Positions 11,103 to 21,015 of a stretch of DNA of 64,000 nucleotides are shown here, one piece after another; position 1 is the stretch's first letter; every line of letters begins with the position of its first letter. The position numbers and the translations under genes were made by a program. The DNA is from Bryum argenteum. Its lineage: Eukaryota; Streptophyta; Bryopsida; Bryales; Bryaceae. The stretch covers positions 16,905,001 through 16,969,000 of the forward strand of contig CM073325.1 of the NCBI GenBank assembly GCA_037043015.1, in the 5' to 3' direction. Under the pieces are notes generated by a model that saw nothing but the letters and a program-made list of their open reading frames with translations, made no database searches and was not told the origin of the DNA.

Positions 11103-11110
11103 TATATATA
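11103..11110 (+). promoter_or_regulatory. TATA box downstream of the internal heat-shock-like array
   Basis: TATATATA within CTAGTATATATAGG. A start about 30 bp downstream, near 11135-11145, would give a leader of roughly 500 bases before ATG 11668. The same core occurs in the solo LTR at 50751. Confidence 0.6.
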
Positions 11111-11667
11111 GGAGTCGAGGCTGAGGGCAACCTCAGTCTCGACAACGCATCTCTTGGAGCTCTAGCTCATCTCTCTTGTTGTTGTTCGTGTACTCTTCTT
11201 GTTAATTCAAGCTCCTGTCAGTTCTTGTTAGTTTCCACATATTCTTATCATCTGTTTCCGTGTCCCTGACAGCAGCGTACAGGAGACAGCCGAGTGGTTG
11301 GGAGCAGGTCGAGGTCGTCGAAGCCATGCAGAGCGAATTGTGAGAAAAACAACCGAATTGGCAAGGGTTAGGTGGTCAGAGAGAGAAGGGTGAGGTTAAT
11401 GCTGGTCCGAGTTTGGAGCAAACAGCCGAGTGGAGTTGTGAGAATTGCCAAATAGTGGAGAAAGAGAAGCGAACTGGAGGCAAGAAGAATGACCGATTAG
11501 GGTTTAGTTTTGTCTTTGGTCAATCAAGCGATTGGGTCGAGTTGAGTGAATTCAGGTCTATTTGCGCATCAGGCAAGAGAACAAATAGCGAAGAGAAGGA
11601 ATCAGTTTCAAGCCTGGTGGTACGAGTTGGAGTTACCACTCGTTGAAAACAAGAAGAAACTTGACGA

Positions 11668-13593
11668 ATGGAAGCAACTGTCGAAGACGAGGAGGGGACA
11701 GCAGAGATGGACATGGAGCCAGCAGAGAAAAAAACGAGGTTGGGAGAGCGAATCAGTGATCCGTTGGTGGTGCCAGAGGTGGATTATCGAGCTACTGGCC
11801 TGAGAAGGGAGTGCTGGGCCGAGCTGACGAGTGGTGAGCATGTGGGATGGGGAGAGAAAGCCAAGTTGCAAGCATTCATCAACCAAGTCGGAGTCCTACA
11901 GGAGACAGATCGAGCACTAGTTGAGGATTTCTTAATCAATTACCAAGCAGCGGAAAGGAAGAGCATGGTTCGAGGAGTATGGGTGGAGTTGACGGCAGCC
12001 ACGATTAGCGAAGCATTGCAGCTACCAAATGGGGGAGTGTCACACACAAGCTTACCCAAATTGAAGGCAGAAGAGCTCCACCAGTGTTTCAATGCAGGAA
12101 AAGCCCACGAGTCGAGAAACAAGAACAATTTGAAGCTCGAGTTCCGAAGTTGGGTGAGTTTTGTGCAAGAGTATCTGTTGCTGGAACCCAATCCTACACA
12201 ATTCAACGAATCGGTGTTAACGGCAGTGGTGGCAATTCGTGCTGGCAAGGTAATCAACTGGGCAAAGACAATGGCGAGGAAACTTCACAACTCGATAAAG
12301 GAGGCTAAACGGAGTACATCAGCCGAGTTGGTGGGAGCCCAGTACTTATCCGAGTTGATTAGAAGGCATTGCCCCGCTCAGCTACCAGTTTTGCAGCAGC
12401 CAAAGACCGATTCGGAAGCAACACCAAGCACCAGACCTTCAAGCTCGGATTCAGCTCCGACAAAAGAGAGTATTGGAGAGAGATTGGCCCGAATTGCTAA
12501 GGAGCTGCAGGAGGAGGAGGTGACAGTCGAATTGGAGAAAATCAAGCGTGAGAAAGCTGAGTTGCAAGCAAAGTTGGACGAGTGCAATGCGGTGATGGAG
12601 GAAGATCTGAGCATACGATACGAATTGGAGATTAGCAACTCAAGCTTGAACAAGGAGTTGGAGCAGTTCAAAACAACAGAGGCCATATTGAAGTCCAACA
12701 TCGGCAACTTGAAGGACGAATTGGAGGAGGTCAGATCAAGCTTGGCAGATAAAGAACGAGTAGTGGAGGAGCAGGTGAGACGAATAGCTGAATTGACGAA
12801 GGAGGTGGAGCAACTGCGGTTGAGGGGCACCCTTGAAGCACCGGCAGTACAAGTAGAGGCAGGGACCAGTTCCAAATCGGAGGAGCCAAAAGCAGACGTG
12901 CAACTTGTTGTAAGTAAAAAGGCCAGCCCAAGCATGAGCAGCAAGTTGGAGGATTTGAACGAGTTGTGGGAGTACTTGCCACCAGCCACGAGTTTGGAGC
13001 AGGCTTATGTGTGGGATAGACAAATATTTTTCATGCAAAACGGTGTCACGCTACAGGAGTTTTTATCAAGACAACAGTTCTCCAAATTGTGGGAGAAGGC
13101 TTCAGCACTTAAAGCCCTGAATTTGTTGGCCGAGATTGTTGGAAGGGGCGATTTGGTGGTGTGTGAGCCAGCAACAGCATACGTTCTAGTTGGAGATTAT
13201 GGAGCACGGTCGTTGCTCTACTACGCCAAATTGGAGGACGAATTAGCTACCAGGAGGAAGACGGCGGCTGACTTTGCCGCCTTGCAACGAAGAACAGTTG
13301 GTGACACATTGACTATTGGAGTTTTGGAGGCATTCAAGACGTGGGACAAGCCAGACATTCCGGCCAAGAAACTAATTGAGATTTGGAGGACCAACGTGCG
13401 CAGGTTACGAGACCTATTCGGAGTCCAGCAATGGGTGAGCAAGTTGCTCAAGAACAACCAAGCTCGTGTTACCAGGAACCAGCTCATAGATGTGCATCCA
13501 GCAGCCTATTTGTGGCATTTCCAGCGAACAGTCGGACGATTAGGAGACAAACTGGGAGCCGACCGAGTTGGGCAGCAATTGAATGGATTGTGA
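11668..13593 (+). CDS. Additional Ty3-element ORF, 641 aa, unknown, coiled-coil
   Basis: I do not recognise a catalytic domain. Residues about 30-250 look globular, with a plausible faint likeness to the plant transposon-associated domains found beside Athila elements (WVELTAATISEALQLPNGG). Residues about 255-275 are Ser/Thr/Pro-rich. Residues about 275-395 form a long Glu/Lys/Leu-rich coiled coil. A second globular part, about 420-640, is rich in Trp and Leu. There is no signal peptide or membrane segment, which argues against an env-like protein. It lies sense to pol behind the internal TATA box, so it may have its own transcript. The ATG is the first long-frame start in that transcript. 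The frame appears to continue past the stop in another phase (next entry). Confidence 0.6.
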   Translation: MEATVEDEEGTAEMDMEPAEKKTRLGERISDPLVVPEVDYRATGLRRECWAELTSGEHVGWGEKAKLQAFINQVGVLQETDRALVEDFLINYQAAERKSMVRGVWVELTAATISEALQLPNGGVSHTSLPKLKAEELHQCFNAGKAHESRNKNNLKLEFRSWVSFVQEYLLLEPNPTQFNESVLTAVVAIRAGKVINWAKTMARKLHNSIKEAKRSTSAELVGAQYLSELIRRHCPAQLPVLQQPKTDSEATPSTRPSSSDSAPTKESIGERLARIAKELQEEEVTVELEKIKREKAELQAKLDECNAVMEEDLSIRYELEISNSSLNKELEQFKTTEAILKSNIGNLKDELEEVRSSLADKERVVEEQVRRIAELTKEVEQLRLRGTLEAPAVQVEAGTSSKSEEPKADVQLVVSKKASPSMSSKLEDLNELWEYLPPATSLEQAYVWDRQIFFMQNGVTLQEFLSRQQFSKLWEKASALKALNLLAEIVGRGDLVVCEPATAYVLVGDYGARSLLYYAKLEDELATRRKTAADFAALQRRTVGDTLTIGVLEAFKTWDKPDIPAKKLIEIWRTNVRRLRDLFGVQQWVSKLLKNNQARVTRNQLIDVHPAAYLWHFQRTVGRLGDKLGADRVGQQLNGL

Positions 13594-14234
13594 AGGACCA
13601 CCCGGAGGATTTGAGGCGACCACAACGCGACTTGGCTGTGACTGACCGACTTGAAGGTCACAGGAGAACCGAAGAGCCTCCCTATTTGGTGGCAAACCAT
13701 CCAGACTTTTGTAACTGCCCGAGACGATATCGTTGGAGAACAGATGCCGACTTGGACACAGTTTGGTACAATTGGCCAAAAATTCCAGGGAAGTATAACA
13801 CGGTGAAAGGCTGTGTTGAGGCCTATACTCGTTTTTCAGTGATTCACAGGAAGCATAAAGATCCAGTGTGCTTCCGTGCCGCAATCTTTGCAGCAGTTCT
13901 AGCCGAGTGGTGTCAAGAATTTCAGATGAAAGTTGATTATCGAGTAGGGGCGGCCTTCAGCACCGACATGGCTATCTTCATCAAGATCCAGTACCACTCG
14001 GCAAAACGTATACGAATGCTGGAGTTGATGGGGCTGACTCAATTCTTACATGGAGCGCACGACGTGATCATGGGAGATGCATCGGTAGTGTTCGGCACGA
14101 GGAGGGGTCCAATGCTCACATTCCAGAGGAACCAGAACGAGTTGGAGGCCCAAGTAGCAGCAAGAGGGAGCGAGTTGGAAATCAAAGAAATGCAGCAGGC
14201 CAAGGCACCAGTAGTAGCAGCAAAGAATGCGTAG
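13593..14234 (+). CDS. Continuation of the extra ORF in another frame, about 214 aa
   Basis: The frame is open upstream to 13383 but overlaps the previous ORF there, so the meaningful part probably begins at the upstream stop near 13593. It reads as ordinary protein with Trp- and Tyr-rich blocks (WYNWPKIPGKYNTVKGCVEAY) broken only by composition, ending in an Ala/Glu/Gln-rich tail. No known domain is recognised. Either a one-base frameshift broke a single protein of about 855 residues, or programmed frameshifting or a spliced second ORF is used. It ends 49 bp before the 3' LTR. Confidence 0.45.
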   Translation, partial: KDHPEDLRRPQRDLAVTDRLEGHRRTEEPPYLVANHPDFCNCPRRYRWRTDADLDTVWYNWPKIPGKYNTVKGCVEAYTRFSVIHRKHKDPVCFRAAIFAAVLAEWCQEFQMKVDYRVGAAFSTDMAIFIKIQYHSAKRIRMLELMGLTQFLHGAHDVIMGDASVVFGTRRGPMLTFQRNQNELEAQVAARGSELEIKEMQQAKAPVVAAKNA

Positions 14235-14283
14235 TTTTCCTGTGTGGTGTTTGCAGGGACGCAAACAATTGGTTGTGGGGCTA

Positions 14284-15654
14284 TGCAGACTAGTTGTAAT
14301 TACTGAAAACTGGCTTTAGCAATTCTAATTGGTTAAACTTCAATTTTGTAAAGCAATTAGTAAATCAGTTGAACAAACAAGGAGAAAATCCGAGTAGTTG
14401 ATTACTAATTGGAACTTAGATTAATATAAGTAAAAGGCCAGTTGTAAAAGGATACGAATAGGCTAGGGGAAAAGGGGTACGAGTAGGTGCAACGGTTACT
14501 ACTGGAGGAAACAGCACAAGTAGGAGGAAGAAGAAAAACTATGGGCCCATTTGCATGTAGTCGAGTGTGGTCCCAGTCGTATGGAAGACTGTGTAATCGA
14601 GTAGTGTGTTTTGATCAATGTGTGTTTGTTTTATTGATGTACAAATCGGACTTATAAACGTAATTTGAATAGTATTTTGTACAGAAGTGTGTGGAGTGAA
14701 TGAAATGCAAGTTGTCTGATTGTGATGGAGTATGTATGAACGAGTCGTGAAATCTGAATTGCCTGTAGAGAGCTAAGTTGTGAGAAAGTTATCGAATGTT
14801 AACGAATTGTAAGAACACAATAAATTCGAGTCGTTGAGAGGGAAATGAGTTGAAACAAGTATTGATAGAAACGAATTACCTTGTGTATGAATTGAGGGAA
14901 TAAAGTACAAATTGAAGGATCTGATTGAGTGATGGAATTCCGAGTAATATGAATGTCAAACAAATAAAATATCGAGTTGGTTTATGAGAAGCTACTGGTC
15001 GATGTCATTGTAGTATAATTGATTGTTAACAATTATGTTTGAGAGTACAATTGAGAAATGAAGAAAACTTGTAAATTTTGTACAAATAGATGTCATAACA
15101 ATCTAATCTGTGAGACTGAAATTCGAATTGTGAACAAAGAGAAGTCGGAGAAGAAAGCCGAGTTGGAGCTTGATTCGAATAGAGTGAACAAAGCTAAAAG
15201 TGTTGTACCAGCAGAAGGAGTAGAGGAGAAAAGGTTGAATTGACAAGTTAAAGAAGAAGCAGAGAAACATCGAATTGGAATCATGAAGAAATTGAATCAT
15301 TGAAAAAGACGAGTTGATGAAGAAGAATGGAAGACAAAATAGAAGTGACAACTAACAAATCAGGAAAGTAACAAATAGAAAGTTTTATCACCTACTATCT
15401 AATTGGGGATAATGTTAATAAGAGTGAATTCTAAAGCTAATTGATAACAAAATAAAGAGTTACTTAAGTGAGAAGAAAAACAATTATCGAGTGGTTAATT
15501 ATTACCTTCTTAATCTTTAGTGTATCGAATTGTATCAAATAATCAAATCAACGTACAAAATAGACTTTAACAATCTATAGTAACCTCCTTGGAATGAATC
15601 TAAAATTACTTAGATGTTTATACCAATTCGTAAGAATTACTAAATATCTCTACA
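14284..15654 (+). repeat. 3' LTR of the Ty3 element
   Basis: It begins TGCAGACTAG, ends CTACA, and is the same 1371-bp length as the 5' LTR, with nearly identical sequence. GTCAA (15655-15659) follows as the target duplication. Confidence 0.95.
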
Positions 15655-15659
15655 GTCAA

Positions 15660-16295
15660 CGACCAAGTGGGTAACAATTTCGTTGACGAATAGGGTCAGG
15701 GACTGTGACTTTGAAGGGCCATAACTTCTTCATAGAATATCCGATTTGGACGAAATCACTTGGGTTGGGTCTCAAATCAAGTCTAGTTTGTATTGTTCAC
15801 ATTGCAAACCCATTGAAGAAGGCATGAGTTTATGGCATGAAATTTAGTGATGGTAGCTCTTAGTTGTGAAGTTTAGAGCATGAGATGTTTTTCATGGAAG
15901 TAGATGTTGAGGTGGGTTTTGACATAGGGCACCAAATTTGAAACCTCACCTCGATTATGATGTTGTGTTTTGTGAGAGGAAATCATGAGATAATTCTATC
16001 AATGAGGTTACATGGCATTCATGAATGAAAGTAACCAAGTGGGTAACAATTTCGTTGACGAATGTGGTCATGGACTGTGACTTTGAAGGGCCATAACTTC
16101 TTCATAGAATATCCGATTTGGACGGAATCACTTGGGTTGGGTCTCAAATCAAGTCTAGTTTGTATTGTTCACATTGCAAACCCATTGAAGAAGGCATGAG
16201 TTTATGGCATGAAATTTAGTGATGGTAGCTCTTAGTTGTGAAGTTTAGAGCATGAGATGTTTTTCATGGAAGTTGATGTTGAGGTGGTTTTGACA
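15660..16295. repeat. Tandem duplication, 372-bp unit, two copies
   Basis: ACCAAGTGGGTAACAATTTCG occurs at 15662 and again at 16034, and the following 260 bp match almost base for base, including GGGCCATAACTTCTTC and AATCAAGTCTAGTTTGT. A diverged copy of the same core lies at 61800-61930 inside a TTAA-flanked element, so this is probably part of that repeat family. No coding sequence is seen. Confidence 0.8.
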
Positions 16296-16955
16296 TTGGA
16301 CATAAAGTATTTGTGAAACCAAAATAAATCAATTAATTATATATTTTTATTTATTTTTGCAATTTCTCTCCTTCTATGTTCAAGATATACATGTATTTAA
16401 GACAAATAGGATACTTGTGTATTTAAAACAACTCAGATATTTGGATGAAATACCAAAGAATGTTTTTGTTTTATACATATATGATAACGATGCATTCTCT
16501 ATTATGAACAAGCTCTTTCAAATATTTATTGTTTATGGTACTCTGGTATATATTGGTTTGCTATACACTTGCCATCACCTTTGTACTAGTATGAGATTTA
16601 AATTTTGACAGCAAATACTAAAATAATTATATAACATGATTTGCGTGGCTATATATGTACTATTTAAATTATTGTTAACTTAATTCAAAATGATTCTTAT
16701 TATTTTTAGTTCTTCTGCAAATTTCTCAACGTGAGATACATTTATATTCTCCTTATGGTTTCAAAGTTATCCAAAAAACATAATATAATCCATGAAATGA
16801 GTTTAAATATAATGAGTTTAAATATTGGGCTACATTACAATGAAAGGGTGAAGTGTTTTACAAGCATGGGGAGGATAGAAGTTTTTTAAAATCATTGTTA
16901 AGCTACATTTCTAAACTTTTGTATTCCAAATTTGAATAGGAGGGGGAGGCAGGTT
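16296..16955. other. AT-rich gene-free stretch
   Basis: Low-complexity AT-rich sequence. A short 83-codon frame at 16357-16608 shows no recognisable protein character. Confidence 0.5.
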
Positions 16956-16961
16956 TGCCGT

Positions 16962-17075
16962 GTGGTAGCTCAAATTTTGAATAAGAGGGGGAATTAGGAT
17001 GTGGTAGCTCAAATTTTGAATAAGAAGGGGAATTGGGATGTGGTAGCTCAAATTTGAAAAAGTGCGGGGTTTGGA
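16962..17075. repeat. 39-bp minisatellite, three units
   Basis: GTGGTAGCTCAAATTTT begins at 16962, 17001 and 17040, an exact 39-bp period. The unit also contains GAATAAGA and a run of G. Confidence 0.85.
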
Positions 17076-17111
17076 AGTTGAAAAGGTTCCAAGAGAAAGG
17101 AGGGAATAAAA

Positions 17112-17113
<2 letters not shown>

Positions 17114-17149
<36 letters not shown>
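17114..17149 (+). repeat. A36 homopolymer
   Basis: An uninterrupted run of A precedes a C-rich CACCCGCC-type stretch. It could be a retroposon tail, but no element with a clear start was found upstream. Confidence 0.7.
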
Positions 17150-17150
<1 letters not shown>

Positions 17151-17539
17151 AATTCACCCGCCCCGCTCGAATATCACCCACCCTGCCCTTGGAAATCCGC
17201 CATTCACTATGGCACCCGCCCTTACCCTCCCAAGAGCCTTGGCAAGAGGTTTGCCAGAGCTTTCGTCATCTCCCTCACCCTTCTCCTTCTTTGAACAAGG
17301 CAAGGGTATTTTTGGAGTGAGCAAATCCAAACATTCTTCCATGAATTCCGGGATTTTGGTTTCCAGAATATCGTCAGAGAATGTTTGGATTTGCACATGC
17401 TAATCCGAGGGACCTTGCTATTTTAATGAAAAATCCAAGTTTACGAAAAAAAAAGAAAAAAAAGAAGGGAGAGTTTGTGCACTCCTCTCCTCCCCTACCT
17501 ACCCCCAAGACACCCGCCCACCCGGGGTTGTCAAATCGG

Positions 17540-18097
17540 TCGACATTCGGGGTAAACCTAGTCCGCGGACGTAGTCCGGACTATGTCGACCGGGACCATA
17601 GTCCGGACCATGGTCCGGGGGGTAAATAGGAGTTACCCCGGTCCCTGGTAACTTCTAGGGCCGTTGGATCATCCACCTGGCAGCATCTCATCCGTCAAAT
17701 CTTGATCCCGATCCCGGCCGACCGACCCCGGCCGCTCCGTCGAATCGGACGGCCGCCGACCGCATCAAGTCCTGGCCGTCGGATCAAGTTTGAACGTTAT
17801 GGGCCGTTGATTGGGGCGCCCGTCCGCATGCCCGACGGGGCCGTCGGATCGGGCGCGGCCGACCGATCGGTCGGCGGCGGCGGTCGGCCGTCCGACGGAC
17901 GGATCGGTCGGCAAAAGCCGGGCGGCCGGCGGTCAGCGGTCGGTCGGCTGGCGGGCGGTCGGTCGGCTTTGCGGGCGGTCGGTCGGCCAGCGGTCGGGCC
18001 GTCCGATCGGTCGGCCGCCGCCATCCCATCCGGCGGGGCCGTCCGACGGTCGGCGAGCGACCGATCGGCCATCCGATCGGGGCGGGCCGTCGGCCGC
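17540..18097 (+). promoter_or_regulatory. GC-rich GGTCGG/CCGACC array, unit 1
   Basis: From about 17700 the sequence is almost wholly made of overlapping words such as GGTCGGCC, CGGTCGG, CCGATCGG and CCGTCCGA, then stops at a TATA box. The outer part (17560-17640) has short palindromes (AGTCCGGACT, GGACCATGGTCC) and GGGTAAAT. The order GGGGTTGTC, ACCATGGTCCG, GGGTAAAT, array, TATA also occurs inverted at 35111-35560. Arg/Pro-rich frames here are composition artefacts. Function is unknown. Subterminal transposase-binding repeats or a dense transcription-factor platform are the likeliest roles. Confidence 0.65.
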
Positions 18098-18105
18098 TAT
18101 AAAAG
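18098..18105 (+). promoter_or_regulatory. TATA box of unit 1
   Basis: TATAAAAG followed by GCCGACCGGCCTC and a C/T-rich leader. The same layout follows the TATA boxes at 28304 (plus) and 22742 (minus). Confidence 0.7.
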
Positions 18106-18326
18106 GCCGACCGGCCTCTTTTTCCCTCACTTCTTTCCTCCATTTCTCACGAAGAGAGGATGCGGAGTGTCTCTGGTAGGAATTCCTTGTAATTCCCGTC
18201 CCACCGCTCTCCTTGTCTTTTGGAGGAAGGAATTGACTTGTTATACGGGGAGTTTTTGTTCTTTTTTTTTTGAAAAGTTTTTAAAAACTTCACACTTTCT
18301 TTACATATTTCCTTTTTGGGATCAAG

Positions 18327-19800
18327 ATGCCGAAGGAGAAGAAAGAGGAAGGGTGGTGCGAACTTCTTTGAGAAGTTCGAGCCTCATGAGGTCCCGGGTG
18401 ACGCTTGTAAGGTATTCTTGATAGAATTTACCGTCAAATTCTATGAGGCCAATGATCTTGAGCATTGGAAAGCAAATATGTGAGATATCGGGAGGAGGGC
18501 ATCGAGAAGTTCAAGCTTGAAATGAGAGATCTCATGATAGAAGTGCTTGACATCCGAAGTGGGTAGCGAGAGACAGAGAAACGAGGGTTCATGTGGTTTT
18601 GGATAATAGGGTGAAGGATGCACTGGAATCCCAAGGTTGTAATAGCCAAATATGGAAGGATGTTTCGGGAGGGTGATGAGGATTTCGTTGACGTGGTGAA
18701 TAGGGCTGATTGTTTTTCAGCCCAAATGAGGGCATTTTCAAAGAATTCACACCGTCGAGGCTCTGGAACATGGTGGCAATCGCTTGAGGGACGACAAACT
18801 CAAACCATGCGATTGACTCATTTGGTTACCATTCCGGATACAGCCGAAATCATACGAGTTGACAAGACGAGGTTGAAGGGACGGTATGGTACTATTATCA
18901 AAGTTCGCTTTGAAGGTGTTGCAGGCATTGAACCATTTTGGGAATTTGCTGCAAATACTTCCATTCACTTCTTGACACGACCGGAGTTGGCAAAATTGGA
19001 GCATATGAATGAGTCAATGGCGATAAGGATTGGACACTCTGGTGTGATCCGCTTTGTGGCCATTCATCCAGTGAAGAATCAAGGCTATGCGTTTTGGTGG
19101 AATGGCGGGACTATTCGAGAGATGCTGAACCGCGATATGGATTATGGTGACGATGTCTTTGTACATTTGAACTTTGGGAATTACCCTGACGACGAAGTTA
19201 TTCGGGCGCATCAACTGATTCGATTCCGTAAAAAACGGACAGAGCTTGCTTGGGCGTTGTTGCATATCATGAACGAGGTCCACAAGAGCCACCACCTCCA
19301 TAATGATATATCTCCAGATAATATCCTTCTCCACTTCCCTGCTGATGAATCACGAGTGTATATCGGATTGGGGCTTCTCCACAACGGTTCAGGAACCAAT
19401 GCAATCCCTTTATACATTTACAAAACGTGAGGACATGGTGGAGACCCTGCGAAAACGTTATTGGGTAGATCCACGAGTGGCGTTCTTGTACAAAGCGGGT
19501 GAGGATTTACAGGTTATTCCAAAATACTCGATTGCTTCGGAGGAGTTTGCCACGGCCCGCATAGCACAAAGAATTAATGGGATGACCATGTCTACGGCGT
19601 ACGAGAGCTTGCAACGTGGAAACCGAAATACTTCGGTATTCTCCAATGAAGACCTTGCACAAGCTTTCCATCTTTACATGGATAGAGTATGCAACGAGAG
19701 CCGTGACGGCGCTGGAGGGTTGTCCCATATCATCTCACGTTTTAGCGAAATGTTTCATTGGCCCACGCCTTATGAGCATTTTTGGACGAATTACGAATAG
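18327..19800 (+). pseudogene. Protein-kinase-like gene, frameshifted
   Basis: The first ATG after the promoter (18327) runs only 14 codons. Coding-like sequence then continues through several frames (for example ANFFEKFEPHEV near 18359). The longest frame, 18618-19430, has a glycine-loop-like KGRYGTIIKVRF with a candidate Lys at residue 96. It also has the catalytic loop HNDISPDNILL at 228-238, where the usual HRD is HND but Asp 230 and Asn 235 remain. Near 19371-19380 the frame is broken. The next frame (to 19800) supplies DWG in place of DFG and the C-lobe. A two-base loss would explain the break. The kinase call is solid as a fold guess; activity is unlikely. It occupies the position opposite a repeat-protein gene, as the hAT transposase does in the other unit. 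Confidence 0.65.
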
Positions 19801-21015
19801 GAAAACGTAGAATTTGTTTTACTCATATCGGTTTTATTATAGTATATGAATTAGTATGCATGTTCTATTTTCACTCCAACAATACTATTTGTTTCAAATG
19901 TATTGCATGCCTTTCAAATTTTGGCCCACCAAGTACACTTATGTTTATTATAATATTTTGCCCCTTTGCACCATTTGGATGAGGCCTTTAGGGTAAAGCC
20001 CAAAAAAACCTATTGATTCAATTTTTAAGTGTTGGTTGGGTAATTCAAATTTAGCGATTTATCTTCTATTTTTCTTCTCATATGTTTATAAGCGAATCAC
20101 TACTGAAATTCCAAAAATATTTAAGTCATAATATTTACCAATTTTACAGTGGCAGCCTCCAGAAATTACCAACACAAGCTCAAAATGTATTAGTAAATTA
20201 TGAATTACATATTTCAGAATTTGTCAAAATTTTAGATTATGGAAAACTGTTAGAAATAAGTTACCTCAAAAATCACAAACTCCTACACTCACATACCCCA
20301 CTCTAAGTTCTTTATAATACGAAATATACGTAACGACGTGCATGTTTTACTATAGTATTGTTCGACTCGCTTTTAGAAAATAACTTGTAAGAATGTCAAT
20401 CAAGAGGAATGAGGCTCCCAAATTTTGCATGAATTTACTACACTTGATTACATATAGGGAAAAAATATGACCAAAATTTTGTTGGTAACAATCGCCAACT
20501 CCCCCTTTGCACCGTGGAGACACTGCCTCCGGAGCAAATCCCAAATAAAGTTTTAAACAAAATTTGGATGTTAGGATCTCGCAAATGATAAACATCCTAA
20601 GGTCACTTTTTAAAATAGTAACTTAAGATAGGCTTCGGTTCACGATCTTACGGTTGAATGTATTAAATAGATAAAAATAATTCGTACATACTCCAAGAGT
20701 ACATACAGGTAGGAAATCGTAGTTATGAGCACGAGGTTTCAACTTTCAAGCTTCCAAAAACACTAAAATTCTTACTGGTTAATAAATGGAATCATAACAT
20801 ATTTACTCAAATAAATGTGTAATATAGGTTATGGTTCTACATTCCGTATATCATAATTATCATTCATATGATGTCCGTTTACCAACAAAACATGGTTAAG
20901 AAGGTCTTAAAAAATGACCTCTACCATATGGAGAATAGAGTTCTCATCCAAATACTACATGTACGTACAGTACATTACAACATGCCTATATGTAAATGTA
21001 TAACTACTTTGCATC
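19801..21015. other. Gene-free spacer between convergent genes
   Basis: AT-rich. It contains GATCTTACGGTTGA at 20644-20657 (reverse of the TTAA-element word). 20500-20556 resembles the reverse complement of 4230-4282 in the MITE inside gag-pol. Short frames on both strands are not convincing. Confidence 0.5.

Larger units (their letters stand above)
10785..11271 (+). repeat. LTR-like promoter segment inside the Ty3 element
   Basis: The segment starts TGTCACGGACAT, the same 12 bases that start the solo LTR at 50354. It ends TGTCC...ACA, like that LTR's TGTCC...ACA. It also shares a heat-shock-element-like array and a TAGTATATATAG core. The flanking pentamers CCAGC (10780-10784) and GCAGC (11272-11276) differ at one base, so a target duplication is possible but not clean. 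It may be a nested solo LTR or a piece of LTR built into this family. Confidence 0.5.
1083..15654 (+). mobile_element. Complete Ty3/gypsy LTR retrotransposon, Athila/Tat-like, 14.6 kb
   Basis: Two 1371-bp direct LTRs (1083-2453 and 14284-15654) bound the element, and the 5-bp target duplication GTCAA lies at 1078-1082 and 15655-15659. The internal order is primer site, gag, a nested MITE, pol (protease, reverse transcriptase, RNase H, integrase), then a 4-kb 3' module with two more reading frames. The gene order with integrase after RNase H is Ty3-type. A tRNA-Asp-like primer site, absence of a chromodomain and long extra 3' sequence fit the Athila/Tat branch. I saw only two LTR differences by eye, so insertion looks recent. 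It landed in the satellite array to the left. Confidence 0.95.

Noticed and set aside
11668-14234. Env-like protein in the Ty3 element
   Set aside because: No signal peptide, no hydrophobic anchor and no Cys-rich ectodomain; coiled-coil and soluble character instead.
17702-18421. Long Arg/Pro/Gly-rich frames on both strands of the GC arrays (also 22709-23195, 25124-25383, 27952-28295, 35072-35446)
   Set aside because: Open in up to five frames at once because GC-rich repeats lack stop codons. Composition is repetitive and a TATA box lies inside or just after them.
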